Positions 1 through 12,061 are shown, numbered from the stretch's first letter. The stretch is DNA of 64,000 nucleotides from Mesotaenium endlicherianum (GCA_009602735.1 WELA01012483.1:420266-484265); one strand, 5' to 3'. The notes: a model not told the origin generated them from the sequence alone. Translations and numbers: made by a program.

Positions 1-136
1 TAACTCTCTCAATGCTTGACCAAATTCGATGAACTTTATATCAAAATGACCACAAAAATGCACTCTACACTACTGTACAATCAAAACATACTTTCATGAA
101 ACTCAAAAATGCACTTTATAAACCTATGACCTTACA
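1..136 (-). mobile_element. LTR fragment, same family as element H
   Basis: These bases match the end of the LTRs of element H at 41412-41551 and 45742-45877 almost base for base, finishing with the same ccttaca terminus. Read on the minus strand this is an LTR start (tgtaagg). The rest lies beyond the left edge. The bordering sequence at 137 belongs to another element, so this looks like a later insertion into a gag-like region. Confidence 0.85.
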
Positions 137-1544
137 GAGATGCTGGCAGGCCTCTGGCTATCTCCCGAGCGGCCCTCCTGTCTGCCCTGTCTGACTGGGT
201 CTCCGTGCCTGCAGATGGGCTCTGTCCTCTGGCAGTTCCCAGCCAAGTGATATCTTCCTCTTCAACGAGTTGCTGCAGGGCCAACCCCGTCTTCTCCCTT
301 ACAGGGGATGTGGCAGGTGTCAGGATCACGTCGGGACTAGTGTCCTCCTCCTTGCCTTCCTCCTCGTCGTCCTCTGACTCCTCCTCCTCTCCGTCCCCGG
401 GTTCTTCTGAGACTTCTGGAGTCTCTTCTGTCAGCTGTTCGAGCTCTTCCCGAGAAAAAGAATATCCTACCGACCTTCCTCTTTTGGGTGCTGGTGGGGG
501 CTGCTGAGTCCGGACCACATAGAGGTCCTTTTCCCCCTGCTTGCTTGCCCATTTGGCATAAGCGTGCTTCCCTTTTGAGAATGACTCTCGGGCCCTGCTT
601 CTGTCCCCCTGCATCTCTTGGCTCATGCAGTCTCTGACTCCATCCAATCTTGGGTCCCAAGCGGCAATGTGAGGGGGCAATACTATGTTCCCCTTTAGGT
701 CTGTCAGGAAATCCTCATCCGTCGCCCTGTCATTCTGCTGGTCCCTCATGTTGATGGTCATCCACCGCCAATCGGTAGGCTTTTGGAAGAAGGTAGGGTC
801 TGTCCTTTTAAGAGTACAAGGGTACCAATGCCCTGCAAAGTCTACCTGACTGGTTTCCCTGGCCAAGAATTCCCAGCTCCTTCTCTCCACCTCATTATGC
901 ATGGCCTTGAACCTGTTATGGGCTGTAGAGTCCTTAAAGTAGTCCGCATCCATGGGGATCATCATGATGACCCTATCCTCCCCCTAGATACCAGGAATCG
1001 ATACAGCCCCTGCTTCGTTCACCTGGGCCATTGCCTTGGCCTCTCTGACCGTATATCCTACCATCCTGGCGTAATCGTGGTAGAGGAGGAGCCCCGTGCT
1101 GACCTCTATATACTTGTCAAAGTTTTTGGATGTCTCCCCTTCACTCTGGAGGATGTCCTTTTGTGACTCACTGCGACTTCTCTGAGCATACTTGAAGGCC
1201 TCCTCCAGTAGATCAAAGCACTTGCCCAGTACAGTGTAGCGGTAGCTGCTGATTCTCCTCTGCTCTTCTTCCGCCTGCTGCTTTCGCTTCTCCTCAGCTT
1301 GCCTCTCCTCCTCTGCTTGCTTGGCCTCCTCTGCAGCTTTTCTGTCCAGTCCTTCCTGCCTCAGTCTGGCCTGTTCCTCCTCCTCCTTCTTCTTCTGTGC
1401 CTCCCGCTGTTGTTGGAGTTGTTGTGATTCCCGAGCGGAGATGGAGGATGATTCGATGTCTTCACAGAATTGCAAGTATTTTGCATGTGCCTCGCCCGCC
1501 CTTCTCTTCCTCTTGAGTTCCGACTTTTGAGTCATCCTGCTCAA
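137..1544 (-). mobile_element. gag-like open region of a chromovirus remnant
   Basis: Two adjacent minus-strand reading frames (984-1544 and 132-965) encode a protein I cannot match to a named family. The N-terminal part has a long charged coiled coil rich in Glu, Gln, Lys and Arg (roughly residues 20-105). The C-terminal part is acidic and ends in a low-complexity tail. It lies immediately downstream of LTR-like sequence that itself follows a chromodomain remnant, so by position a gag-like role is the best guess. It is broken and its right-hand neighbour is another LTR. An unrelated host or transposon protein cannot be excluded. Confidence 0.4.
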
Positions 1545-2085
1545 TCATAAACACAATGCAATTAGTGAAGTCATGATATTTTGCCGCTACTGAGTGCTCT
1601 TGATGAAGAGGAACGCGATCGGGAGAGTTCCTAGTGTGAAATACCTGGTGTGAGTGAATATAAGGGAAAATTGAGTTAGAGAGAAAGTGAGTGTGAGCGC
1701 AGGTTGAGTGTGTAATATGGTTATCAGAGTTTTTCCGGCTGATCTCGAAACAAAACACCACTCCCTCCAACTTAATTTTAAAGGTGGGCTGCCTGTCACA
1801 ACTGTCACTAACTGTCACATCCCCCTCCAACTTATATGGAGACAGGACCTCCTGTCACCTTCCCATGTCTACTGAAGGGACAGTTAGGGTGGTGCCCCAG
1901 CCGCCCGAAGGTGGAACCGTTTCAACGCCCCTTTGGCATTGGTCAGCTAGTCCCTAAACTTCCAATGTCCCCAGAGGCATCGTAATACTTCCATCGGATG
2001 AGGTACTTCGTGACATATTTAGACGATCGACGGACCGAGCGATGGCACCGCCTACCCGGGAGTTAACCACGTTGGTAGGACCTCG
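1545..2085 (-). mobile_element. Ty3/gypsy chromovirus 3' end: chromodomain remnant, polypurine tract, LTR
   Basis: On the minus strand, about 2085-1950 encodes a chromodomain-like stretch (VTKYLIRWKYYDASGD), like the motif at the end of chromovirus integrases. A purine-rich tract (ttggagggggatg) follows at about 1835-1823, and then LTR-like sequence begins with tgtgacag and contains TATA-like boxes. A gag-like region follows directly. The order pol end, LTR, gag suggests two copies sharing one LTR, or rearranged copies. The remnant is broken and old. Confidence 0.5.
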
Positions 2086-3098
2086 GTTAACCAAATCCAC
2101 CGCCATCTCCCATCATCCCGAATCGCCATCCATCATAGGGATGTCATCTGGCCATTCATCTAGCATACCACACTTGGATGCATATCGAGGCAGTTCGCTG
2201 CTACCGTGTTCAAAAGTCAGCTGGCTGTCAAAGAATGTGTCAGCAAGCTGACTTAAGTTGACTTCAGCCTGCTGCTTCCGGCTGAGTCATTAAACTGATG
2301 ATTTCATAAAGTCCAGCAGACTCAATTTTAACTAAAGTTCAGCAGGCTGAACTTATTTAACGATATTATGTAAATGAATAATATATCAACCAATATACTG
2401 ATTCATTACAAACACTAACTCGAGTTATTGTTGTGCTTTTGCCGAGGTAATAGACGAGGAGACAATCCCGTCGAATCTTCCACGGCCAACCATGTCAGCC
2501 TGGTCGGCCCGAGAAGAACCATCGGCAAGCAGGGGGCCTGAGGGGCCTTCTCATTTTCTCAATCGGGCCAAGGAAATCCTTGGCCCGAGTCGAGAAGTGG
2601 CAAGGGTGGCTCTGACGCGCCTGTACCCCGTCGCCTGGTTGAAATCGTCCGCGAGGGTGGGGGCGTTGTCGTCCTTGCCTCCTCGCTCTTGTTTTGACAG
2701 CAAGGGGGAGGTCTGGGGTTTCCCTCGCTCTCCCCATATTCTCTATTGGTCACGGGGGTCTGTGTGGTACCCCCTGGCCCGTTTTAAATTTGCGATCGGC
2801 ATCGCACGGACGACTACGCCCGTGGCCGATTTGCAACTTTTAATGAGGGGCAAATTATGCTTCTACCCCCGAAAGATCGAAAATGAACGAGAAATACCCC
2901 AAACTTTCAAAGAATACGAAACTACCGTCACGTCAAGTTTTCCTAGTCATGGTCAGTCCACCTGTCAAATATGGCGTGCCTAGCCTGACACCACTTTTTT
3001 CCCCTTCTCCGTCCGTGATTGTTTTACCCCTTGTTCGTGCTGCTCCGTGCTCTACCATAGAAGGACAAACTTTCCAATGCAATTGAACTGTGTTGGAT
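2086..3098. other. no recognisable gene
   Basis: The left half is AT-rich, with short repeated words of the type cagcaggct around 2260-2350. The right half (2495-3098) is GC-richer, with TATA-like and CCAAT-like words on the minus strand. It lies just downstream of element A on that strand and could be its 3' non-coding or LTR sequence, but I found no second copy in the window to prove it. Confidence 0.4.
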
Positions 3099-4500
3099 CT
3101 ATTCGTGGGGTTTAAGACAAGGCCTCGACAGTCTCTTTCCAAGGTGCTTGTAATTCAGCGGTCCGGTTATTGATCCGGTCCAACAGATCTGGCATCTCAT
3201 CAATTCAGCTATCCCAGCTTCCCTGAATGCTCTGTCTCTGGCAGCTTCCGGTGCGTCTCTTTGCACACCGTATTCTTCTTGTTGCTGATGTACCGTCCTG
3301 ATAGCCCTCTGATCAGATGTTGGCACCACATGGACCCCAATTGTCATTGGTCTTGGCCTCAACATAGGCTTGTTGGTGAAGGTCAACTGCTGCCACGTCA
3401 TGATTGTCTCCAACAGCCAAGTCATAGAGTGCTGTCCAATCATGTTGCCAAAAATCTTTGCAGCTTCATCTGACCCTACAGCACCGACTATCTGCCAAGC
3501 TATGGTGTCGGGTATTCCAAGGCAATTTATCTTCTTCACCGCAGTAGGCTCTCTCCAAACGGCATCTCTTTTGTGCATGTCTTTGACCATTCCTGGTCCA
3601 CCTCCTATAAAGGCTCGGGATCCTGGATACGCTGTGAAGGCAGGCAGTACCACCCTTGGCTGACCTGGTTCGTTGATGACGCACTATGGATAGGAATCCC
3701 TCCTGGTCATTGGCTTGGTACGTACCGCCAGCGCCTCTTCCACTGTCAATGCCGTCGGTGATCGTCGTGTAAGGTCCTCCATCTCTCTCAGGACCTTAAT
3801 AGACATGCCGAAATATTCCAAAATATTTTGGCCCTATGGAATAATCCTCCGTGCTTGGCGTCGTTGATTAGCACATGATGACCCAAGGTGGAGTCGAAAA
3901 TCAGCCATGGCTCTCCCGGCTTCATCTGCTTGTAATCCATTCCTGGATGCACGTTCTCAATCACCAACACTGGTGGGTGATAGTGCTGACGTTCCCGCAG
4001 CATGGTGATGATTTTCGCCATCCATCCCCAGTGTTGTGCTCGTGGATCAATGAATCCCCTCCAGTTCCCAGCTTGAGAAAACGGTTGACAAGGGAATCCA
4101 GCAAAGATCCAGTCAATCCTGTAGCCATACAGGTCTTCAGGCTTCACATTAATAATGTCGCCTCCAGCGATGCGCTCAACATTGGTGTAGGCGGGCACCA
4201 ACCCCTGAAAGTGATGCATTTGCTGCATCTGACTCATGACTTCTCTGAATGCTAGAAAAGCGCGGTTATCATTGTCCACATATAGGATTTTGGCCATCTG
4301 TATCCCTCGCTTGATGAATGCTATGGTCCAAGACCCAAGTCCGGCGAACAATTCCAACACCACTACTCCGTTTTTACAAAAAAGGATCTCCCATCCTGAC
4401 AATGCCTTGCGGCAGCGGCTCGGCTTTAGGCATCAGATTTGCATCAGAGGTAACTGAGTAGGGTACTGGCAGCAGCTCTTGCGGGCAGCGGTCCCTGTTA
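3099..4500 (-). CDS. Element A cytosine-C5 DNA methyltransferase
   Basis: The 3788-4402 stretch holds the catalytic half of a C5-cytosine methyltransferase: motif I VVLELFAGLGSW for the S-adenosylmethionine pocket, an acidic YVDNDN turn, motif IV AGFPCQPFSQAG with the catalytic Cys, and motif VI VIENVHPG. The 3099-3653 stretch resembles the target-recognition and C-terminal part, with a GNMIGQ word where such enzymes have the conserved motif X helix, aligned with GQAIDAN in element B. Unlike element B it keeps the classical PCQ. It belongs to the retroelement (directly after the protease), not to the host maintenance set. The region is broken. Confidence 0.8.
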
Positions 4501-4564
4501 CTCACAGTTTCCAGTTGCTCCATAATCCGAGGTTGCCATACCAAGGGTGTTGGCATGTTGATGC

Positions 4565-5167
4565 TCATATAGCTTTCCTCTTCGCGCTGTTAACGCAGCA
4601 GTCTAGTAGCCCGTAGTTTGCTTGTCCTGTACAAACCATCTTCACAGGAATTTCTCCTGCCGGCTGTTGATCTGTTGATTGGTAAGTCACCTTCCGCTTC
4701 CGCAGATCAATGACCATACCCAAGATAATCAGCGCTTCTGTTCCCAAGAGAACATCATAGTTCTCTGCCTCCGTCGCTGTGCACTCCATGAGTAGTGATG
4801 CCTCTTCAGGTTTCTCTGCATTTACAGTGATTTTCACAGGCTTGCGAGTAATCCCACAAGACTTTGAGACTTGCCCTGAGGCAGTTCTCAATTGGAAAGG
4901 ACTCTCTTTCAGGTCCCTTGCTGTCAATCTTAGAGCTTTCACAGCTCGCTTTCCCAGGATGACTGGCTGTGCGCTCGTATCCAACGGAATGTTGGGAGCT
5001 GCCCAGTTGTTGAATATTAGTGCACCATCCCTATTCTGCACTCTCACGGTACTGAAATTGGTGGGCAATGAGGCGCTATTTGCACCGTCCTCAGCTATAT
5101 CCAGCTGATGTCCGGCTTCTTCAACCGTGATTGGGTAGGTGATATGCAAATCAGCGAGAGAAAGCAA
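4565..5167 (-). CDS. Element A retropepsin-like aspartic protease
   Basis: This open frame follows the gag knuckles directly. It has the layout of a retroviral-type protease: a hydrophobic strand leading to IPLDTSAQPVILGK, where LDTSA stands at the place of the usual DTGA active-site loop, and about 85 residues later YDVLLGTEALIILGMVIDL, which fits the conserved LLG flap-distal segment also seen in element B (FDVLLGRDLLYPIGA). Such enzymes cut the gag-pol polyprotein. Position and both motifs agree, so the family assignment is fairly safe; activity cannot be judged. Confidence 0.7.
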   Translation of the reverse strand: MLSLADLHITYPITVEEAGHQLDIAEDGANSASLPTNFSTVRVQNRDGALIFNNWAAPNIPLDTSAQPVILGKRAVKALRLTARDLKESPFQLRTASGQVSKSCGITRKPVKITVNAEKPEEASLLMECTATEAENYDVLLGTEALIILGMVIDLRKRKVTYQSTDQQPAGEIPVKMVCTGQANYGLLDCCVNSAKRKAI

Positions 5168-5202
5168 AGGAGCATGCTAGATCCGGTCTTCCACCAGGAC
5201 CT

Positions 5203-7223
5203 TCAGCTTCTCCAGCGAAAAACTAAATGTCTTACGCGTCCCAGGCCTGGCTTGTCGCAGCTGCGAGATCTCATCTTCATCCAAAGTGATCCGAAAAGTC
5301 TGAGAAAGCTTCCCAGCGTTCCTTGGCACCAGACGGTCGTGATATCTGCTCGCTCGGCAGCTGTTGCACCCACAGCCTTTTCAGGCACCAGTTTCTCGCC
5401 TTTGCAGACGATCTTTTCTGCAACATCTGCATCATAGTATACACTAGGCGCATTTCGTTTCGCAATTTGAGCTTTCAACTCAGCGATTTTTGCACTCATA
5501 GCGTCATACTTTTGGTTACCCTTGCGGTTACCAGAGCCACCCTTTTCTTTCTTTTTCTCCGTGTCTGCCTCTTTTTTGGCGGCATTTGCCCATGGCGACT
5601 TTAGATTTGGGTTCTTAGACCAGCACTCATCTTCTGAGTGTCCCTTCTTGCTGCAATGTGCGCATATCTGCGCCTTGCTAGCAGATAGTTGCTTAGCATC
5701 CGGGTACGGACAATCTCTCTTTTGATGTCCTGATTTCCTGCAATTCCAACAGCCCTCTACTGTTTCAGCAGTGTTGGCGTGCTTAGCAAACTTATTGAAA
5801 GACCCGCTCTTCTTCTTAAACTGAAAATTGGAGCTGTTGGCCTTAGGCGGAGAGGATTCCTCCCTCCTCTCAGGAGCCATAAGCCTCCTAGAAGCCTCCT
5901 TAGACCACACTTTACCTTCTTCGACATTCCGTGCTATTTCAGCTGCCTTGTCAATGTCCCAGTCTATCCCGTGCTTCGCGAACAGGTGTGGCCTGACTTC
6001 ACAATCTGTTTCCTTGCCCAAGCAAAACCAAAAATTTGTCAGCCATTATTCTGGGCTCGTAGATTTTTGCCTTTTTGGCGAGGTCTACCAATCTGGATTA
6101 AATATCCATGACTGTCTCGTTCTTCTGACGGACAAAATGCACATAACGGTGCACCTTAAGACTGCGATCCTCTGGGATTTGTGCTTCAAGCAACTTAAAG
6201 AAACGACGCAGGCAATGCTCAGAGTCTAGTTGGTCATCGCCAGCCTCCATATCCTTACGACAGCTAGCCAAGACTTGCGCATGGCTTGCCTCTGTCGTGG
6301 CGCTATCTCCTTGCTGACCATTAAAAGGTGCAGCTCTGCGCGTTACTTGTTCCTGAGCATTAGCAATCTTTTCAGGCAGTTCTGCACACACCTTTCGCAA
6401 CTCTGCGACAGAGCCGGCATCATCATTCTGAGTAGCAGCCCTTTGCTGGCCCTCAGTGAGTTGCCTCATGGCCTCTGTTAATTCTTGTGTTAGTGCAGCT
6501 AAGTCTATGCTCTCAACAGGTGTAGTTGGCATTGCTCTTCCAAGCAGATATTCGGGCTTTTGCTGCCTCTTTCTGGATTATCAAATCCCTAGCCCTTTTT
6601 TTCTCTCCAAATGCCCATTCCTAGGTGAGATCCCCATCCTTCCGGAATTGGCGATATAGCAACAAGACATCGTTATCCAAGTACTAAACCAAACCTGAAA
6701 ATGCGACAGATTTTGTATAAGAAGAATCCTTCCAAATCTTCTCGAAGAATTCTGCCCAATAAATCTCATCAAACTCTTCGAAAGTGAGACCGTTTCCACT
6801 GGTTCGTCCGCTAAAACACTTTGCAGACACCTTGAACTTAGGATTTTCATCCCAATCATCACCGGCCATTTCGAACGGTGACCAGGACTCACTGACTCTA
6901 CCCCACACGACTTGCTCTCTGCCCAAATCAGGTGCAAAGGCTCGTGTGTTATCCGAGTTCTCACCACTTGCGGAGATATGGCGAGACTCGTCTCTCAACG
7001 GTTGCTCACTCCACCGGTTGTCAGTATGCTCAGACGTCTCACTTCCTTGTGGACTCTGGCTAGAGTCAGAACCTTCTGCAGGCTCCACAGGGTGGTAGAG
7101 TCTTCCACTCCTCAACCGCATATACAGGTGAATCTCTCCGGGTCCCCTTCTAGGTTGAACACCGGCAGCCTTCACAGGCCTCAATCCCCAACTGGCTTGG
7201 AAATTCTTGTTCACCTGAACCAA
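5203..7223 (-). CDS. Element A gag-like region with two CCHC zinc knuckles
   Basis: Several minus-strand open stretches (6684-7223, 6098-6532, 5203-6021) together resemble retroelement gag. The upstream part has the MRLRSG start seen in related form (MPTRSG) in element B and an acidic linker. The middle has the helical capsid-like segment with a RQKNET word that parallels RRKNET in B. The downstream part has two nucleocapsid knuckles, CWNCRKSGHQKRDC and CAHCSKKGHSEDEC, both of the C-x2-C-x4-H-x4-C form that binds nucleic acid during packaging. The region is broken. The function is assigned from family resemblance. Confidence 0.7.
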
Positions 7224-10200
7224 TCAACTGAAGTTCTCAGTTGTAGGACAGAAGCGTCTTACTTCCACACAGGCTTTCGCCCAAGTTGAAGGTTTACAAA
7301 ATGAACAAGTTTGTAATTTGCAGAAATCACGTCTAAGCAGCTTAATTGGCCATGCCAGATTCAGAGACTATCGCCCTTCAAGGCTTTCGCTTAAATATTA
7401 CAAAGTCACAGCTTACAAAACTCCGAAATTGCACATCTATGCTGGCCTGGTCTGAGCTCTTCGCTCAACACCGCGCCTTAACAATTCTTCACGGCTTGGC
7501 TGGGCTCACTCAGTTCTTCACTGAGAGCTTTACTTGTTAGTACTACTCTTGCTATTAGCAATTTGACAATTGAGACTTCTAAGAATTTGGAAACTAACAC
7601 AGCACACACCATTTTAGATGACTTTCGCGCGCTTGTGGTGTTTGACCCGAATCTGTGCTAATCTCCTAACAGATTCTAATCTGCAGCTCTCTACTTTCTA
7701 CCAGCGAGATCCCCTCTTGGAAACTCCTGAGGTCTAACCTTTCTATGATACACTGAGAAGAAATCTTCCAGCGTCGGCAGAAGCGTGGCGTCTTGGCTCT
7801 TCTGTGGCCTTGGGAACTCCTTCTTCTTCGCGCTCCTTCTTCTCCTTTCCTTCTGTATCTGTGCTCCTTCAGCTTCCTTGACAACGGTGCGAGCAAGAAC
7901 GAGGCATCTTCCGGCCGGACTCGTGCCTTTCGCAGGCACCACACATTATCCTCTCTCAAGAATGCCAGTGCTCAGTCACAGCGCCTAGCTTGCATGCCGT
8001 CCTTACCTAGCAGCCCTCAAACAGCTTTAGAAGTTGTCACTCAGCATGCATGCACGCCTTGTGACTGTCGCGCGTGACTGCTTAGCCTTTCAACTGGCAA
8101 TCACGCCTATGTGGCTGGCGGCTGGCAGCGGTTGAGATGAACGCTGAAGCCGTGGCTAGTCATTCGAGGGTCTTGGCCGAGGTGGAACACAATGCCTCTG
8201 CAACATCCCTGCTGTACTTGGCTTAGATAGCCCATTGATCAGTACCTTACTTGGCAATTGTTGGGTTGGCTCATTGCAGGTTCTAGGCCCCTAGCCTTTC
8301 GGCTGACTACTCCGTCCAAATCCCCATCCATCCCTAGGTGTGGGGTTTGACGTGTCATGACCACTTTGACAGTGATGACGACTTTGACATAATCGTTCAC
8401 TGAGATAACTCAGTCCTTTGGTCGGTGAGTCAACGCTGACTTTCCGTACCTGGGCGGCCGTGACTTGCGCTGCGTGCGGCACCGTCAAGTGGATAGAAGT
8501 CGCGACAAGGAGGCCTTTGCAATAATTGTGCACAATCTGCTTTTTGATTGGCATCAATTAATATTGCTAACATAAGTTGGTCGAGAAGTCAAAGTTCTCA
8601 CGCTAAGAGAAGGTCGGTCGTCTTGCATCGATGGCAAGCTTAATCCCTCACCCATACGCGTGGTCGGTATCCCATTAAACCCTCAATTATGACACCTACG
8701 CTTAATGTAACATGGTTGTCAAGCGGGCGGTGCTAGGTAGTCATCTTTCCTGCAACTCAATATTGCCGTCTGTCGTGAAAGGCAAAATTTTGTTCTGACT
8801 CGTATTGGTTGAACAACATCGAACTGCCACACATATCTTTCCCCACCCCCCCCCCTCTCAACTACCCAGCGTGAGAAACCAGGCCTCAAAATGTAATGGT
8901 AGACTTTCGTTAACCCTCGTTATTAGCGTTATGTGAAATGCCCCACAAGGTTCGATGAAACCACGTGTCTCTCTTTCGAGCTCACCACCTACGTCACCTG
9001 CTGTCACTGCCGGTCATTACTGTAATGTGGTAAGACCAGCTGGCGAAAGCCAGCGAGCTGTCCGGCAATGACCCATAAAAATGCATAAAATGCCCCGACA
9101 GTCAGACAGGTGCGTCGGCTGCACCGGACTGCACGCCCAAACAGTTTTGTGTGTTGCTTCCGGTCTCACCAGGTCGACTACCCGGAGGAAGCCCTTTCAA
9201 ATATTGAACAGTTGCCAAATCGGAGGCGGCTTGGAAAAAGCAGGAAGAGCAGGAAGCAATTATTCTGGTCACGAGTATGTTCATACGCTGTTTTGTAGGG
9301 CCACTCCCACTTTCACTTTCGAGAGAATGATATATTTCCTACTTGCCTAGGTATGGCGCCATTGCGAATGGCAGTTCCAGTTTCAGGTTCCAGACGTCCC
9401 GTCCCATGCGATCACCGCAGAAGAAACGAGGAGTTTAATGAAATTGATGGTACTGCTGCTAGCGTCCCCACAAGCTGGTTGCAGATCACGTCTTTCAAGT
9501 TGTTTCACGCATGGAGCTTTTGTTACCTTGGAGCTGAAAAGGCCGAACACCAAGCCAAAAAGACTTTCTTATGTTCAAGAAAGGAATGATAAAATACTTG
9601 TGTGAAACTAAATAATCTACAAGACACAAAGTAGCCGAGGCGTGCTGTGACAGGATGCGATGAACTCCATCCGGGCACCCGCTTCAATCCTGGAAGCTAA
9701 ACATTCCCGGGACTACACATAGATTGGACGAATTATCCCTGTCAATAATACGTGTCAGGTAGCAGAATGTACTTCACATATTCTTGTGCTGATGTTTAGG
9801 GATTTTCCGTATATGAAGACCGCTGGCACTTTTATTGTTGCACGAGCTGAACTTGTGCTGAGCCTGTTTGCTTGTCAGAGCCATCTAGCGCAATCTGTTG
9901 TTATGTGCTGATGCTTGAACACCTGAGCTTGATGCACGTGGTCCTGGCAGCAAGTATTGGCAGAGAAAGGATAAAGCCATGAGGCCATCAAAATAGTTGC
10001 ATTGATGGGCCACGGATTCTCTCTGTGTTTGACAGATGGTTTCTACACGCTGGGAGTGCAACCTCTGCATCCTGCAAGCAGCTCCTTGGGGTGGAGAGAA
10101 GATTTAGCCCCTGCCCCCCTACCAGAACGCCTTGGTCGATCACCTTGCACGGTACTTACTCTTTTCTAGCTAGCTGTAGCAGACTAGTTCAAGCTAGGCA

Positions 10201-10392
10201 GTTTTGGCTTGATGTTGGTCCAGGCACCTCGTAAGAGACTGCTGTCACTCATTTTTTAACTCCTGTACACACTGGTGCACTTATGCCAGCTGTCGAGTTT
10301 CTGTGGCTTGCTTGAGAGGTTCAACGGACATTTAGCTAGGTTGCTCAAACTGACCAGATGTTTCTTGTGTGGGATGGGTGCTGATGGAGCAG
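7224..10392. other. intergenic region, no gene recognised
   Basis: About 3.2 kb between element A and the CCCH gene. The part near 7224-8560 may include the 5' non-coding or LTR sequence of element A (minus-strand orientation), but no matching repeat was found. 8840-8870 has a C-rich run. Short open frames at 9081-9589 and 10025-10234 show no family features. The 5' exons of the CCCH gene, including the first half of its first recognised finger, should lie in the right part but could not be placed. Confidence 0.5.
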
Positions 10393-12061
10393 TACTTTTT
10401 GCGCACTGGTCACTGCGGTTTCGGCTCGTTGTGCAAATTTGACCATCCGTGTCGCACCCTGGCTACTTCAGCAGAAGCAGGATTGCAAATGTTTGGTGCT
10501 CCAGTCAACCTTCTACCATTGTGCTTGCACGATGACGTGGGTGTGAATGGCACCCACCATCATGAGGTGCGGCAGCAGCAGCACCAGCGCCAACCGCAGC
10601 AGCAGCAGGGGCGCCACTCTCAAGCAAGACTTATGCCATCTGGCAACCCCACCTTTATCCCAACTGCCACGCGGAGGGGAGTGAGCGAGGCCCCCATGGG
10701 GAGTGCTGGGGCTCCTCTTCCTCCTGCCACTCTTCCTCGGAGCTCTGATGCTGCAAAAGCTATTCCTTTTTCGGCCGCAATCTCTGCTGCACAAACTGTC
10801 CTCTCCTACGTGGAGGACGCAACCTCCCTCCGTATCAGCCATCCTGGCATGCCCCTGCCACCACAGGGAGGGGCCTATGGCACCCCAGCACCACTCAACT
10901 GCAAGGGGTTTCCTCTCAGGCCGGTGCGTCGCAGCTTTCCTCCCCACTCCAGATAGTTGGCCCGCATGTCGTCGGAGGAAGAGATATGGCTGACGTATTG
11001 CTTCTGCGCTGTGTGGGTGGTGTGCAGAAGGAGCCAGACTGCCCGTATTACATCAAGAATGCAGTTTGCAAGTTTGGAGCAATGTGCAAATTCAATCATC
11101 CGGAGTCCAGCTCCGGCGCTGGCTCCTCGGGCGTGACAATGCCTGGCGAGGTCGCACTGTCCCGTCGCCCCTCCGTGAGCTTTGCTCCTCTAGCTCCGCC
11201 TGTTTTGTGTCACGCGGGTCATGACCAGGGGGGCAAGTGACTTGCAGGGAGCTGACAGCTGTGTATTTGTGTGGCATGCTTGCAGGAGCTGGCGGACATG
11301 TGGATGGCAACCCCCCCCAGCAGCGACCTGCACCCCCACTTCCCCCTCCGCCCTGGGCAGCCTGCATGTCCTGTAAGTCCCATGCAATCACAAATGGCTG
11401 CTCCCTATCTCCCCAAAAAAAAAAAAGCAACCCCTGCTATTGGGATGGACATATTGCTGTGTTGACATATGTCACCTGGTGGTGCAGTACTATTTGAAGA
11501 CGGGCACGTGTAAGTTTGGGATGGGCTGTCGGTTTCACCATCCTCTTCAGCGAACGGGCTCTCTGCCAGCTGTGGAGCTGACCCATGCCGGCCTACCCCG
11601 TCGCGAGGTATTCACACATGCCCTTGCCTTCCTTCCCTGTGCATAATATCAACTGGCAGTGCCTCTCTCTTCCACAGGTCCTAAATTGTTGAAGCTGGTG
11701 TGTATCTTGGTCTGTGATGTTGTTGCTGCAATTCAGGGCCAACTATGCTGCCCCTACTACATGAAGGTATGCGCATGTGTGCCCACTCATTAGGCATCCT
11801 GTGCCCGACTTGCAGCTTGTTCTTCAATCTTTGCAACTGTGCCACCATCTGTGATCAGAACTTGTGCGTGCCATTCCATTGATGACAGCACTTCATACTG
11901 ATGTATGGCTGCAGACTGGAGCATGCGGTTATGGCTCGGGATGTAAATTCAATCATCCCACTCCTGGAGAGGCTGCCGCCCAGGCGGCTGCCAAGTTCCA
12001 GGCACTGACTGACATAGCCAAGAATACCACGTCCGTGAGCATGCGTGCGTGCAGGGCGTGA
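10393..12061 (+). CDS. CCCH-type zinc-finger protein, plant ZFN-like (5' end unplaced)
   Basis: A multi-exon gene with at least four C-x8-C-x5-C-x3-H fingers of the YY-x(3)-G-x-C type, known for RNA binding in plant ZFN/C3H proteins. Exons read by eye: 10393 to about 10921 (YFLRTGHCGFGSLCKFDHP, then a Gln- and Pro-rich linker), 11028 to about 11237 (CPYYIKNAVCKFGAMCKFNH), 11286-11372 (ends GQPACP), 11488-11607 (YYLKTGTCKFGMGCRFHHP), 11737-11766 (CCPYYMK) and 11915-12061 (TGACGYGSGCKFNHP, stop at 12059). Introns repeatedly cut the finger just after the first CysPro or three residues later. The first exon(s), holding the first Cys of the first finger and the start codon, are upstream and unresolved. 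The 3' exon is short compared with plant relatives. Broken copies lie at 25.5-26.8 kb. Confidence 0.8.
10566..10612 (+). repeat. CAG-rich glutamine-coding stretch
   Basis: A run of CAG/CAA-type codons interspersed with Arg, His and Pro codons inside the first recognised CCCH exon, giving a Gln-rich linker after the finger. Likely variable in length between individuals, as such tracts usually are. Confidence 0.6.

Larger units (their letters stand above)
3099..7223 (-). mobile_element. Element A: LTR-type retroelement fossil with gag, protease and DNA methyltransferase
   Basis: In order on the minus strand this unit carries a gag-like protein with two zinc knuckles, a retropepsin-like protease and a cytosine-C5 DNA methyltransferase. 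No reverse transcriptase, RNase H or integrase is visible on either strand between the methyltransferase and the chromovirus remnant at 2085. Its gag start (MRLRSG) and the C-terminal part of its methyltransferase resemble those of element B at a distance, so A is a diverged relative. It is broken in several places and old. I could not find its terminal repeats by eye, so the outer limits are those of the coding similarity. Confidence 0.75.
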
